Positions 21,601 to 30,561 of a stretch of DNA of 64,000 nt are shown piece by piece. A program made the translations under genes and the position numbers. Source of the DNA: an uncultured Clostridia bacterium. Lineage in GTDB: Bacteria; Bacillota; Clostridia; Christensenellales; UBA3700. The DNA lies in NCBI GenBank assembly GCA_948471525.1, contig CAOKSY010000003.1, positions 1-64,000 of the forward strand. The letters are read 5' to 3'. The notes under the pieces are model-generated. The model made no database searches, was not told the origin of the DNA, and worked only from the letters and a program-made list of their open reading frames with translations. Position 1 is the stretch's first letter. The number at the start of each line of letters is the position of its first letter.

Positions 21601-22400
21601 TACTTTCTGTCGTCGTAGAAAGTGGATTCTATCAACTGAGAAATGCCTTCCTGCGAAGGTATCTCGCCCGGACGCAGACGCTTATAGAGTTCGACTTTCG
21701 CCTCCTCCATCGTCTTGGTGGAATCCTTTGCTATAGTATTGACGAGAATTTCTTCTCTGCCGAAAATATCGTATATCTGCTCGTCGCTGCCCAAACCGAG
21801 CGAACGAAGCAATACCGTCGCCGCCACTTTACGGTTGCGGTCCACGTTTACCCAAAGTATACCGTTGGTATCCTGCTTAAACTCCAGCCAAGCGCCCCTG
21901 TTGGGCATGATCGTAGTCTCGTATCTTTCGATACCGGACTTGTCCACCGTGCTTACGCTGTAAACTCCCGGGCTTCTAACCAACTGACTGACGATTACTC
22001 TCTCCGCGCCGTTGATGATGAAAGAACCGTTGTCGGTAATGATAGGCATATCGCCCATGAATACCTCCTCTTCGGTAATTTCGCCCGTAGCCTTACGTAC
22101 AAGGCGCACCTTTACGCGCAGCGCCCTTGCATAAGTAGTATCACGGTCTTTACATTCCTTGATGCTGTACTTGATCTCGTCGTCAAGTCTAAATCCAAGG
22201 TAATGTAATTCGAATCTTCCGCCTCTGTCGCATACGGGAGAGAAGTCGTCCAGCACTTCCTGTATACCCGTCGTGATAAACTGCTTGTAAGATTCTTTCT
22301 GTAGTTCGATCAAATACGGTATCTCGAGAGGCTCGCTGATCTTGGAAAAACACTCGCGCTCCGTGTTGCCGTACTTGACTGTATGAGTTCTTTGAGGCAT
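18690..22400 (-). CDS. rpoB: RNA polymerase beta subunit
   Basis: 1236 aa. The rifampicin region reads [20 protein letters not shown]...; the usual resistance positions (E. coli D516, H526, S531) have the wild-type residues. C-terminal motifs include [10 protein letters not shown] and [24 protein letters not shown]. The last 60 residues are strongly acidic (DDD/EEE-rich), a tail often seen in Clostridia. AAGGAGG precedes the ATG. rplJ and rplL do not precede it; instead it has its own promoter at 22523-22551. Confidence 0.98.
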   Translation of the reverse strand: [1236 protein letters not shown]

Positions 22401-22522
22401 ATCACACCCTCCTTAAAAAATTTCTTAATATTCAATGATCTTGCGCTTTTTGCCCTGTTTTGTACGTTTTTCACGCGTCTGAAAGGGTCAATTCGGCATT
22501 TTACATAATCATACAATTATAG

Positions 22523-22551
22523 ATTGTAACAAAATGCACAAGCATTGTCAA
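22523..22551 (-). promoter_or_regulatory. rpoBC promoter
   Basis: Minus-strand TTGACA (22546-22551), 17-nt spacer, TACAAT (22523-22528): near-consensus sigma-A promoter. Confidence 0.88.
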
Positions 22552-22730
22552 TCAAAATTTATAAAAATTTAATTAATTTATTTTAGAAATTTTATATTAT
22601 AGCTTTTATATAGGCGATTGTATATGTTCCCTGCTGATTTTTATAATATATAAGGAACTTTTTATAATATATCCGCAATTTTGATATGCGAAAATTTACG
22701 CTTCTATTATAGATTTTTTCACCGCGAGTA

Positions 22731-22759
22731 TTGAAATACTTCTCCGTTTCTGCTATAAT
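22731..22759 (+). promoter_or_regulatory. rqcP-ispDF promoter
   Basis: TTGAAA (22731-22736), 17-nt spacer, TATAAT (22754-22759). Confidence 0.8.
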
Positions 22760-22841
22760 ATATTGGATAAAATAAATTATATATAAATATTTATATATTA
22801 TAAAGAGACGTCCGACGGGACAAAAAATATCGGGTGATGAT

Positions 22842-23093
22842 ATGAGACTTGACAAATTTTTGAAGGTATCGAGAATAATAAAGCGACGCACTGTAGCCAA
22901 CGAAGCGTGCGACAGCGGACGAGTACAGATCAACGGCAGATCGGCAAAAGCAGGAACGCAAGTCAAAGAAGGAGACGTCGTAATACTCTTTTTCGGCGAC
23001 AAACAGTTCTCTTTTAAGATACTGCAAGTCAACGAAAATGCCAAAAAACAAGATTGCGGCGATATGTACGAGGTGCTGAGCGATGAAGTTTGA
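22842..23093 (+). CDS. rqcP: RqcP-like S4-domain RNA-binding protein (ribosome-associated quality control)
   Basis: 83 aa, a single S4 domain from the first residue: MRLDKFLKVSRIIKRRTVA, then DSGRVQINGR and the conserved VKEGDVV. RqcP (YabO/YlmH-type small S4 protein) binds stalled 50S subunits with RqcH and helps C-terminal alanine tailing. The gene overlaps ispDF by 11 nt, so translation is probably coupled. The general S4 family is certain; the specific RqcP role rests on size and sequence pattern. Confidence 0.85.
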   Translation: MRLDKFLKVSRIIKRRTVANEACDSGRVQINGRSAKAGTQVKEGDVVILFFGDKQFSFKILQVNENAKKQDCGDMYEVLSDEV

Positions 23094-24201
23094 CGTCATT
23101 CTCGCATGCGGCGGCAAAGGCACGCGCGCAGATCTCGGTTATAACAAACTCGCGCTAGATATAGGCGGACAGAGTGTGTTGGACAGAACTCTCTCCTGCT
23201 TTTTTCATAAAAACATCAGCAAAATAATAATATCCTATAATAAAGACGACTATTCTCTGATAGAAGCATATAAGGATATCCCCCAAGTCGCGCTTTGTCA
23301 AGGCGGAGATACGCGCACGGCTTCCGTAGCCAACGCTCTCGCTCTCGTAGAAGACGACTGCGATTACGTAATCATCCACGACGGAGCACGCCCCTATCTA
23401 ACGCGAGAATGCCTCGAACGCGCTATGGACGACGCGATTAAATTCGGCACGAGCGTGCTCTATACCCAAAGTACAGACAGCTTGAGGGCGATAGACGGAA
23501 ATACTTCCCGACCTATAGACAGAAAAAGAATAGTAAGAATACAAACGCCTCAGATATTCCCTGCCGACGAGATCAAGCGAGCGTATCTTGCCGCTGTCGG
23601 AGATGAATTCACAGACGACGCGTCGCTGTACGAAAGCCGTATAGGCAAACCCGTACATTTGACGCTAGGCAGCGATAAAAACGTCAAGATCACCACTCCC
23701 GAAGACTGTGAAAGAGCGTTGGGCGGACAACTGTTTATAGGCAACGGATGGGACACCCACAGACTTGCCGAGGGACGAGATCTCATACTCGGCGGTCTGA
23801 AGATCGATCACGACAAAGGGCTTGTCGCTCACAGCGACGGCGACGTGCTGATACACGCGATAATGGACGCTATACTTGCCGCAATGCACGAAAGAGACAT
23901 CGGCTTTCTATTCCCTGACACTGACAGCCAATTTAAAGATATAAGCAGCGTTGTATTATTAAGACGCGTACTGGAGATAGTAAAAACCAAAAATATGAGG
24001 ATAAAATCAGTCAGCGCCGTGATAATGGCGCAAAAACCCAAACTCTCGCCTAGGATACCCGACATACAGACCAACTTGGCGAACGTAATGGGAATAAGCG
24101 AAGATAGCGTGAGCCTTACCGCCACTACTACCGAAAAACTCGGTATGGTCGGTCGCGAAGAGGGAATAAGCGTAAGCTGCGTAGTCCTTTTGACAAAATG
24201 A
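23083..24201 (+). CDS. ispDF: Bifunctional IspD-IspF isoprenoid enzyme
   Basis: 372 aa fusion. Residues 1-215 are IspD (CDP-methylerythritol synthesis), with the nucleotide loop ILACGGKGTRADLGYNK and VIIHDGARPYL. Residues 216-372 are IspF (MEcPP synthase), with the metal site GNGWDTHRLAEG, HSDGDVLIHAIMDA and the C-terminal TTTEKLGMVGREEGI. Both are steps of the non-mevalonate pathway. The fused order D-F is known in several bacteria. It starts inside the end of rqcP. Confidence 0.96.
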   Translation: MKFDVILACGGKGTRADLGYNKLALDIGGQSVLDRTLSCFFHKNISKIIISYNKDDYSLIEAYKDIPQVALCQGGDTRTASVANALALVEDDCDYVIIHDGARPYLTRECLERAMDDAIKFGTSVLYTQSTDSLRAIDGNTSRPIDRKRIVRIQTPQIFPADEIKRAYLAAVGDEFTDDASLYESRIGKPVHLTLGSDKNVKITTPEDCERALGGQLFIGNGWDTHRLAEGRDLILGGLKIDHDKGLVAHSDGDVLIHAIMDAILAAMHERDIGFLFPDTDSQFKDISSVVLLRRVLEIVKTKNMRIKSVSAVIMAQKPKLSPRIPDIQTNLANVMGISEDSVSLTATTTEKLGMVGREEGISVSCVVLLTK

Positions 24202-24224
24202 TAATGCTGTGATAAAATAAATTT

Positions 24225-24548
24225 ATGGACAACAAAAAACAAAAAGATTTCAAAATATACCAATGGCTGTTTTTCACTCCGTTCAGTATAATAGGCGCGG
24301 CAGGAGTGCTTGTGGTTGCGTTTATGGCGCTGTTCACTTTTATATGCTCGGCAAAATACGTAGTTGCGAGTTTTATGCTCGAAAGCGCCAAGATATTCCC
24401 CGCAATCGTTTTGACGGCGATATGTTTGTGCGTTGTGGCGATACTCGTCTATTCCGACATACTTCTAGTAAAAAAATATATCAAGAGCATCAAGGAATTC
24501 ATAAGAGAAAAGAACGAACTGTTTCCTAAAGAAGTCAAAAAAGATTGA
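24225..24548 (+). CDS. Small two-TM membrane protein of unknown function
   Basis: 107 aa. Two hydrophobic segments (about 14-45 and 52-78) are followed by a charged, lysine-rich cytoplasmic tail. It starts 23 nt after ispDF on the same strand and is probably co-transcribed. I recognise no family. It ends 4 nt from the convergent permease gene. Confidence 0.6.
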   Translation: MDNKKQKDFKIYQWLFFTPFSIIGAAGVLVVAFMALFTFICSAKYVVASFMLESAKIFPAIVLTAICLCVVAILVYSDILLVKKYIKSIKEFIREKNELFPKEVKKD

Positions 24549-24552
24549 TCTA

Positions 24553-25626
24553 TCAGAAAATATAGAATAACGCTATGCCTACCGTCAGTCCGAATGCAAA
24601 AAGTCCGGCAGTGATGAGTAGGTTTTCTTTTATATTTTTATTTGCCTTGAAAAGATACGCTACGCCCAATCCCGCGTTTACTATGAGACCTCCGACGCAA
24701 GAGCCGAACGAGATCGTATCCGCAAGATATAATTTCGTTATCAACACGCTGGACGCGCAATTGGGTATCAATCCTACCAACGTAGCGATTATAGGTTGCA
24801 GGACTCCGCTTTTGGACATAAAATCCGCTATCCTGTCAGTGCCTATAAAATGCACTATCATACCCATCGCGATATTTATCGCCAATATGTAAGCCAATAT
24901 CTTTAGGGTATGCAGCAGCGGATGGACGAGATATTTTTTTACGTTGCTCTCCTTGCCGTCGTCGATATGGTGACCGCAACATCCCTTATGTATGTCTACC
25001 GCTTCTTCGCCGTCGTCGTGAGAATGAATATCGTGCGAGTGCTCCTCTTCTCCGTGGGAATGCAAATGATCGGCGTGTAGATGTTTCTCGTCTACAGCCG
25101 CGATCGCGACGCCGTCGCCGTCTGCGACGCCAAGCTGAACGCCGCCGTCCTCTTGATCGCTATGGTTGCCGACTTCTTCGGAAGACTTGTCCGCGTCGGT
25201 CGCGACTGTAATTTTTTCTTTTTTCTTTGCTATCGCGTGTATAATTATATCTATCGCATAACCAGCCGCGAGCGCAAGCGCGAGTTTTGCAACTATGAGC
25301 ATGACGAGCTTTAGCCACACTCCCTTTTGATCTATAGAAGAAAATAATATAGGCAGCGCTTCGTCGGAAGTGGCTATGAATACAGCTGCCAACGCGCCCA
25401 ACGTTATCTGTCTTTTTGAATACAGATCTGCCGCAAGCACAGAAAAGCCGCATTGCGGAACGATACCGAATCCCGCTCCCACCGCAACGGAATACTTGGA
25501 TTTTAATTTATCGTGCATTTTTACGGCGATCTTCTGCTCTACCAGTTCTATCAGAATATAGAATATAAAAAGTATCCAAGATAGCTTGAGCGTATCGAGA
25601 AATGCGTCAAGTAAAACGTCCCACAT
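24553..25626 (-). CDS. Putative heavy-metal exporter, ArsP_2-like permease
   Basis: 357 aa integral membrane protein. Two halves of about five membrane helices are separated by a cytoplasmic loop (about 130-235) that is rich in His, Asp and Glu (HADHLHSHGEEEHSHDIHSHDD) and likely binds metal. Each half has a similar signature: GIVPQCGFSVLAADLY with ATSDEALPILF in the first, LIPNCASSVLITKLY in the second. That repeat and the His-rich loop fit the 10-TM putative heavy-metal exporter family. The substrate is not known; a divalent cation is the simplest guess. Confidence 0.75.
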   Translation of the reverse strand: MWDVLLDAFLDTLKLSWILFIFYILIELVEQKIAVKMHDKLKSKYSVAVGAGFGIVPQCGFSVLAADLYSKRQITLGALAAVFIATSDEALPILFSSIDQKGVWLKLVMLIVAKLALALAAGYAIDIIIHAIAKKKEKITVATDADKSSEEVGNHSDQEDGGVQLGVADGDGVAIAAVDEKHLHADHLHSHGEEEHSHDIHSHDDGEEAVDIHKGCCGHHIDDGKESNVKKYLVHPLLHTLKILAYILAINIAMGMIVHFIGTDRIADFMSKSGVLQPIIATLVGLIPNCASSVLITKLYLADTISFGSCVGGLIVNAGLGVAYLFKANKNIKENLLITAGLFAFGLTVGIALFYIF

Positions 25627-25686
25627 ATTTTTTCCTTTAAAATTTATCTCTTCCAGTCGCCGCTCAATGCGGCGTACCGATTTATA

Positions 25687-27996
25687 TTATCTGAATAAAA
25701 ACACGACAAACTCATTATCGTCTCCGTAATTGACGAAACTGTAAATATCCACGTTTGCGTCCGATATTCTCGACGACAATATTATTCTTGCCTCGCTCAG
25801 CATCTTAGATATCTCATTCTTATCTTTAGAGACTTGGAAGTCTATCATTATCTCAAACGTACTGCCGCCTCTCTCTTCGACCGATATATTGAGATAAATA
25901 TATTCGAGTATATAGCTGAGTTCTTCGCTGTCCTGCACCAAGAAATCCGCTGTATATGTCCCCAACTGCAATTCGATAGAATCATAAAAAGCTCTGTAAT
26001 CGAACTCCGTCTCAGCCACGTAATGCGTGTAATTCTGATTTATATAATGATCAACCTGAGATCTTACTTCGTCGGTGAAAAGCATATAATTATAAAAAGC
26101 TATCTCCGTAACTCTGCCGGACAGAGTGAATACCTGATTTCCCCACGTGGAGTCGGACAGATACCATTCACCCATTATCTGTACCTTGTTCCACGCGTGT
26201 CCCGCAGATTGGGCTTCGCTGTCGTCAAAATCATACTGTTCGCCCGCGACTCTTACGCAATCAATACCCTCTATAGCGCACATTACGGCGTAAGCCTTGG
26301 ACAATCCGTCGCAAACCGCAGCCCCTCTAAGCACGCCCTCTAGATAGAACGCGTCGAAAAGATAGGGCTTTTTCGCCGCCAACTGTCCGGTCTGCGTGGA
26401 CAGCTCGGGATAAGCGACCGCGTTGTCGTAATAGACGTTGATTATAAGCCATTCATAGATAGCCTTGATCTTATGGAGATCGGACATAGAATCGTCGCAT
26501 ATCTCGCGCATTATCTCCCTGAATTGCAAATATGCGCTTTCCGCCGCCGAGCCTTGTTTTGGTATAGGACGGTAGCCGTGCGACATAACGTAGAACAGTT
26601 GATCAGTGGTCTCGACCTCAAAAGTATCCTCTACAAAATCTATCGGGAATTTATCATAATCGGCGCCTCTGCCCTTTGACGTCAACGCAAAGACGTTGCC
26701 GAGCTGCGGATAAAAATCCTGTAGCGGAGTTGCGGACATAGTAGGCTCTTCCAATCTGTCTTCGGATACCATTGTTATTCTGAATTCATTGGAAAGATAT
26801 TGATATTTTACGTCGCGCGTACGGGGATACTGACACTGCTCCAAAGCCTTTTCTATCTCGCCTTTTACGTTGTCGGAAATATAAGTAACTTTGACATATG
26901 GCAGTGAGGCGATATCGTCGTTGACGTTGTAAAAACATATCCAATCAATATACGCGACCAGTTCTTCCAAACTGTCTATTGTATCAAAACCGTCCGTTTT
27001 ATTCAAAAATCCTCTGTCTATATCGTCCTCCCAACGCGCATATAAATGAAGATCCGCATCGGGCATTTGTCTAAACCAATATTTGACGGTATATTCGCCA
27101 TCGGCATACCAAACGAGTTTTTTATCTCTTCCGTCAATTTCTCCGAACTGCTTTTCGGGAGCGGTCAAAGGAGTCTCGGGAAAGATCTCTATACTGTCTA
27201 TCGTCTGAGCGCCGCTCGGCGTATGATAATAAATCCTCTTTTTGCTGAAAGGTACGAATTTAGCATACAGAACTAATTCGCCGATCTCTCCGTCAAGAGA
27301 AGCCGCATAATCTCGGTAATCCGGATCTTTATACCATCCGGCAAAATTGAGACCGCTCTTCTGCGCGTCAGCGAGTATAAAAATATCTTCGACCGTATAC
27401 CAATCTCTGTTGTCGGGAGAATTAATCCCTCCGTCAAGGCGATACTCTATTTTGTATTTTTTCGGAGTATAATTGGCGACAAACTCGCATCCGTTCGGCA
27501 AAGACTCTGTATCGGAAAAGTCGACGCGCTCTCCGTCTAAACTCCAATGACTGAATTCATAGCCCAGCTTTTCGACATCAGGAGGTTCTATTTCGTCTTT
27601 GGAGGCGAGTACCTGCTCAAGTTCGCCGCCGAAAGCGCCTGCACCCGCGATATCGAATTTATAAGCATAACCTATCCGGAAAGTCGCCGTAAACTCTCCG
27701 ATATAATCCCCTGTACCGCTGACGGTCACCATAGCCGCGCCGGGATCGACGTTATTCGCAAACTGCGCCGTATAATATTGTTTTTCCACGACACGGTTTT
27801 TTCTCGTCAAAGTGATCTCGGGCGTTATCTCCTGCCCCGTATAAGCATATATGTCTTTGTCGAAAGATATCTCGCTGCCGACTGAAATGTCAATTTTGCC
27901 TATCGGCTTGGAAAAGTCTATACACGCGCCCAAAAGCACAGCGGTAGCCAATACGGCAATCAGTATTATCGGCAATAAATATTTTCTTTGTTTCAT
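25687..27996 (-). CDS. Lipoprotein with Listeria-Bacteroides repeats and transglutaminase-like domain
   Basis: 769 aa. Signal peptide with lipobox LLGAC (Cys 25). Two or three beta-rich repeats of the Flg_new type follow (FSHWSLDGERVDF, NFAGWYKDPDYRD with spaced VAN/LYAKF ends, about 130-330). The C-terminal half has a transglutaminase/cysteine-protease core: Cys about 561 in AAVCDGLSKAY, His about 600 in GHAWNKV and Asp about 614 in LSDSTWG. It is probably a cell-surface hydrolase or cross-linker. Its start overlaps the trmB stop by 4 nt. Confidence 0.8.
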   Translation of the reverse strand: MKQRKYLLPIILIAVLATAVLLGACIDFSKPIGKIDISVGSEISFDKDIYAYTGQEITPEITLTRKNRVVEKQYYTAQFANNVDPGAAMVTVSGTGDYIGEFTATFRIGYAYKFDIAGAGAFGGELEQVLASKDEIEPPDVEKLGYEFSHWSLDGERVDFSDTESLPNGCEFVANYTPKKYKIEYRLDGGINSPDNRDWYTVEDIFILADAQKSGLNFAGWYKDPDYRDYAASLDGEIGELVLYAKFVPFSKKRIYYHTPSGAQTIDSIEIFPETPLTAPEKQFGEIDGRDKKLVWYADGEYTVKYWFRQMPDADLHLYARWEDDIDRGFLNKTDGFDTIDSLEELVAYIDWICFYNVNDDIASLPYVKVTYISDNVKGEIEKALEQCQYPRTRDVKYQYLSNEFRITMVSEDRLEEPTMSATPLQDFYPQLGNVFALTSKGRGADYDKFPIDFVEDTFEVETTDQLFYVMSHGYRPIPKQGSAAESAYLQFREIMREICDDSMSDLHKIKAIYEWLIINVYYDNAVAYPELSTQTGQLAAKKPYLFDAFYLEGVLRGAAVCDGLSKAYAVMCAIEGIDCVRVAGEQYDFDDSEAQSAGHAWNKVQIMGEWYLSDSTWGNQVFTLSGRVTEIAFYNYMLFTDEVRSQVDHYINQNYTHYVAETEFDYRAFYDSIELQLGTYTADFLVQDSEELSYILEYIYLNISVEERGGSTFEIMIDFQVSKDKNEISKMLSEARIILSSRISDANVDIYSFVNYGDDNEFVVFLFR

Positions 27997-28685
27997 AATA
28001 CCTCTCGAGATATGTCGGGTAGATACGCCTCCAATCTGTAGATCGGCATATCCATTTCCGCGAACTTGAGTTCGTGTTCGGTCATTATATTGTTTTTACA
28101 ATCGGAATTGAGATAGTCTAGCGATATATTTTTAAGTATATATCCGCTCTGAGAAAATTCCGCTATAGAAAACTCAAACAACGATTTACTGTCGGTCTTT
28201 TGATGTATCTCTCCGCCGTCGACAAGCAACCTTGAATAAACTTTCAAAAATTTTCTGTGAGTAAGACGCTGTTTTTCATAGCCTTTCTGAGGAAGAGGCG
28301 TCGAGAAATTGAGATATATCTTGGAAATCGTCCTGTCGGGTATATAACTCTCAAGACATTCCGCCCTGATTATCATAAACTTGACATTGGAGAGTTCCAT
28401 CTTCTTAGCCTTTTCGCACGCCTCGACTATCACGTTGGACAGCATCTCTATCGCTATATAATTGACGCCGGGATTGCGTCGTGCCAATTCGCATATAAAT
28501 TGCCCCTTGCCGCACCCGATCTCCAATTCTACAGGATTGAAATTGCCGAAAACTTTTCTATAATCAATATAGTCTTTCTGCTCGACGGAAGTCTTCATAT
28601 TTCTGTCGAGTATCGTCCTCTCTATTATATAGTCGCCGACTGCGCCCAGTCTCTCGTCGAGATTGCGCTTTCTTCTCATTCTCAT
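27993..28685 (-). CDS. trmB: tRNA (guanine-N7)-methyltransferase
   Basis: 230 aa. Methylates G46 of tRNA using SAM. The SAM site ELEIGCGKGQFI (about 53-64), the TrmB pattern YLNFSTPLPQKGYEKQRL (the family has PDPWPK here; Ser/Thr replace the first residues) and the C-terminal TEHELKF are visible. The departure from the usual NFPDPWPK motif is notable but seen in some Firmicutes. The downstream lipoprotein overlaps by ATGA. Confidence 0.9.
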   Translation of the reverse strand: MRMRRKRNLDERLGAVGDYIIERTILDRNMKTSVEQKDYIDYRKVFGNFNPVELEIGCGKGQFICELARRNPGVNYIAIEMLSNVIVEACEKAKKMELSNVKFMIIRAECLESYIPDRTISKIYLNFSTPLPQKGYEKQRLTHRKFLKVYSRLLVDGGEIHQKTDSKSLFEFSIAEFSQSGYILKNISLDYLNSDCKNNIMTEHELKFAEMDMPIYRLEAYLPDISREVL

Positions 28686-28773
28686 ACTAATATTTTATCA
28701 TCAAATCGCGATTTTGTCTACAACGTATAGCTACTATAACGATATTTAATCTTCCAAATATTGCGAATAATAT

Positions 28774-28801
28774 AAAAAAGACGGCCGTACGCGCGACCGT
28801 C
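28774..28801 (-). terminator. Terminator after the nan/mrp cluster
   Basis: Minus strand GACGGTCG / CGGCCGTC stem (one G.U), loop CGCGTA, T6 tail, 9 nt beyond the mrp stop. Confidence 0.85.
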
Positions 28802-28810
28802 CTGTCTCAA

Positions 28811-29620
28811 TCATAATTTTTTGACCAACTCTCCCAGCCAGTCTCCGTCAAAGTATTCTATCGCGCCGCTGTCGCACGCGCTTGTCAATATTGGACTGAC
28901 GGGGATCTTGGCAGTGAGCGGTATGTCGAATTTCTCCGCGATCTTTTCTATCTTGCTTTCCCCGAAGATAGGCAGTTCTTCTCCGCACTTGCCGCATTTG
29001 TAATAGGACATATTTTCTACCGCGGCGACTATGGGAATATTCATCATCTTTGCCATCTTTACGCCCTTGGATACGATCATCTCAACAAGCTCCTGAGGAG
29101 TGGCGACTATTATAATGCCGTCGATCGGAAGACTTTGATACACTGTCAGCGGAATATCGCCGGTACCCGGCGGCATGTCTATAAACATTGTGTCGACGTC
29201 GCCCCAACATACGTCTGTCCAAAATTGAGTCACCGCGCCCGTAGCCAGCGACGATCTCCAGACAATCGGGCTTTCCTCGTCCTGTAAGAACATATTCATC
29301 GAGACGATCCTTATCCCCGTAGCCGTCTCCGCAGGCACGATACCTCGCCCGTCTCCTACAGCTTTCTGCTTTATGCCGAAATACTTCGTCATAGACGCTC
29401 CCGTAACGTCCGCGTCCAATACCGCCGTGCTTCTTCCCTCTCGCCTGTTGAGCACCGCAAGCTGAGCGGTGACCATAGATTTGCCCACTCCGCCTTTTGC
29501 GCTCATTATCGCATACGTCTTCTTTATTTTAGAAAATTTATTTAGCTGCGCTTTCTGCGTCGTCTTTCTGTCCTTGCAGTCCTGTCCGCAACTCGAACAA
29601 TCGTGAGTACACTCGCTCAT
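28811..29620 (-). CDS. Mrp/NBP35-family P-loop ATPase (iron-sulfur cluster carrier)
   Basis: 269 aa. An N-terminal cysteine cluster CTHDCSSCGQDC is followed by the deviant Walker A SAKGGVGKS (about 40-48), the switch region DADVTGASMTKYFG and MPPGTGD. A CGKCGEE pair near 217 adds further cysteines. Such proteins bind and transfer Fe-S clusters in the cytoplasm. It is the last gene of the minus-strand sialic-acid run (39 nt after nanA); no functional link to sialate use is implied. Confidence 0.9.
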   Translation of the reverse strand: MSECTHDCSSCGQDCKDRKTTQKAQLNKFSKIKKTYAIMSAKGGVGKSMVTAQLAVLNRREGRSTAVLDADVTGASMTKYFGIKQKAVGDGRGIVPAETATGIRIVSMNMFLQDEESPIVWRSSLATGAVTQFWTDVCWGDVDTMFIDMPPGTGDIPLTVYQSLPIDGIIIVATPQELVEMIVSKGVKMAKMMNIPIVAAVENMSYYKCGKCGEELPIFGESKIEKIAEKFDIPLTAKIPVSPILTSACDSGAIEYFDGDWLGELVKKL

Positions 29621-29659
29621 ATATCACCTAGATCGGGACGGTATTCCGTCTTATCGAAA

Positions 29660-30535
29660 TCAAAGATTTTTTATTATTTTTTTGCAAGCCTTCTTACCTT
29701 CCGCGGAAAGTTCGGTAAACGGTTTTCTGCAGCCGTTCATCTCTATTCCCATCTCTTCGAGCAAAGCCTTTTCCATTGCAAATACGCCGTACTTTATAAG
29801 TTCGGTAATTATTTCGTTGGCTTCGTACTGGATCTTCTGCGCCTGCTTGATATTACCTTCGTTGAAGACTCTGTACATCTCGACGTATTTTTCAGGCATA
29901 AAGTTATAGGTAGAACCTATTCCGCCGTCGGCGCCCATGCTCAGTCCCGCAACCAACATCTCGTCAAAGCCGTTGTATACGAGCGGGTCGCATTCCATAG
30001 TCTTGAATTGCTGAAGCGCAAAAAGATCGGAAGTGGTATGCTTGATGCCTATGAATTTCTTGTTCTTAAACATATCTTCGGCGCGTTCTTTGTCAAACTT
30101 AAATCCGTTCGCGTTGGGGAAATTATACATTATCATAGGGATATCGACGCTGTTGGCTATATCGTTGTAATATCCCTTGATAGCCTCGTAAGAAAATCCG
30201 TAATAATAAGGCGCGACAGCCGAGATCGCGTCGTAGCCGCATTCCTCTGCGTATTTTGCCATCTCTATCGCGTGCTCGGTATTGATAGTGCCGACGTGCG
30301 CGATCATAGTTCCTCTGCCCGAGTTACTGTCCGCCGCATATTTAAAGAGATGTTTTCTCTCCTCGACCGTCAACAACATTCCTTCGCCGGTAGAACCTCC
30401 GACATAGAATCCGTTGATGCCCTTGGACAGATTCATATCCACGATTTTTTTGACTGAATTACCGTTGATCTTGCCGTCAGCGGTATAGGGAGTAAGCAGC
30501 GCGGAAAACACGCCCTTGAATTTTGCTCTATCCAT
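29660..30535 (-). CDS. nanA: N-acetylneuraminate lyase
   Basis: 291 aa from ATG 30535 (GAGAGG ribosome site; an in-frame GTG at 30544 overlaps that site). A TIM-barrel aldolase splitting sialic acid into ManNAc and pyruvate. NanA-type features: the GGSTGEG loop, YNFPN with the catalytic Tyr, and the Schiff-base Lys in GIKHTTSDLFALQQF. That sequence after the lysine separates lyases from dihydrodipicolinate synthases. It follows nanK by 26 nt. Confidence 0.93.
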   Translation of the reverse strand: MDRAKFKGVFSALLTPYTADGKINGNSVKKIVDMNLSKGINGFYVGGSTGEGMLLTVEERKHLFKYAADSNSGRGTMIAHVGTINTEHAIEMAKYAEECGYDAISAVAPYYYGFSYEAIKGYYNDIANSVDIPMIMYNFPNANGFKFDKERAEDMFKNKKFIGIKHTTSDLFALQQFKTMECDPLVYNGFDEMLVAGLSMGADGGIGSTYNFMPEKYVEMYRVFNEGNIKQAQKIQYEANEIITELIKYGVFAMEKALLEEMGIEMNGCRKPFTELSAEGKKACKKIIKNL

Positions 30536-30561
30536 AAATTGCACCTCTCTAGGTTTAAATT

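Larger units (their letters stand above)
22401..22841. other. Divergent intergenic region rpoB / rqcP
   Basis: AT-rich 441 bp with two back-to-back promoters: the rpoB promoter on the minus strand and the rqcP promoter on the plus strand. The rpoB leader is about 110 nt. I see no further gene or structured RNA. Confidence 0.6.
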
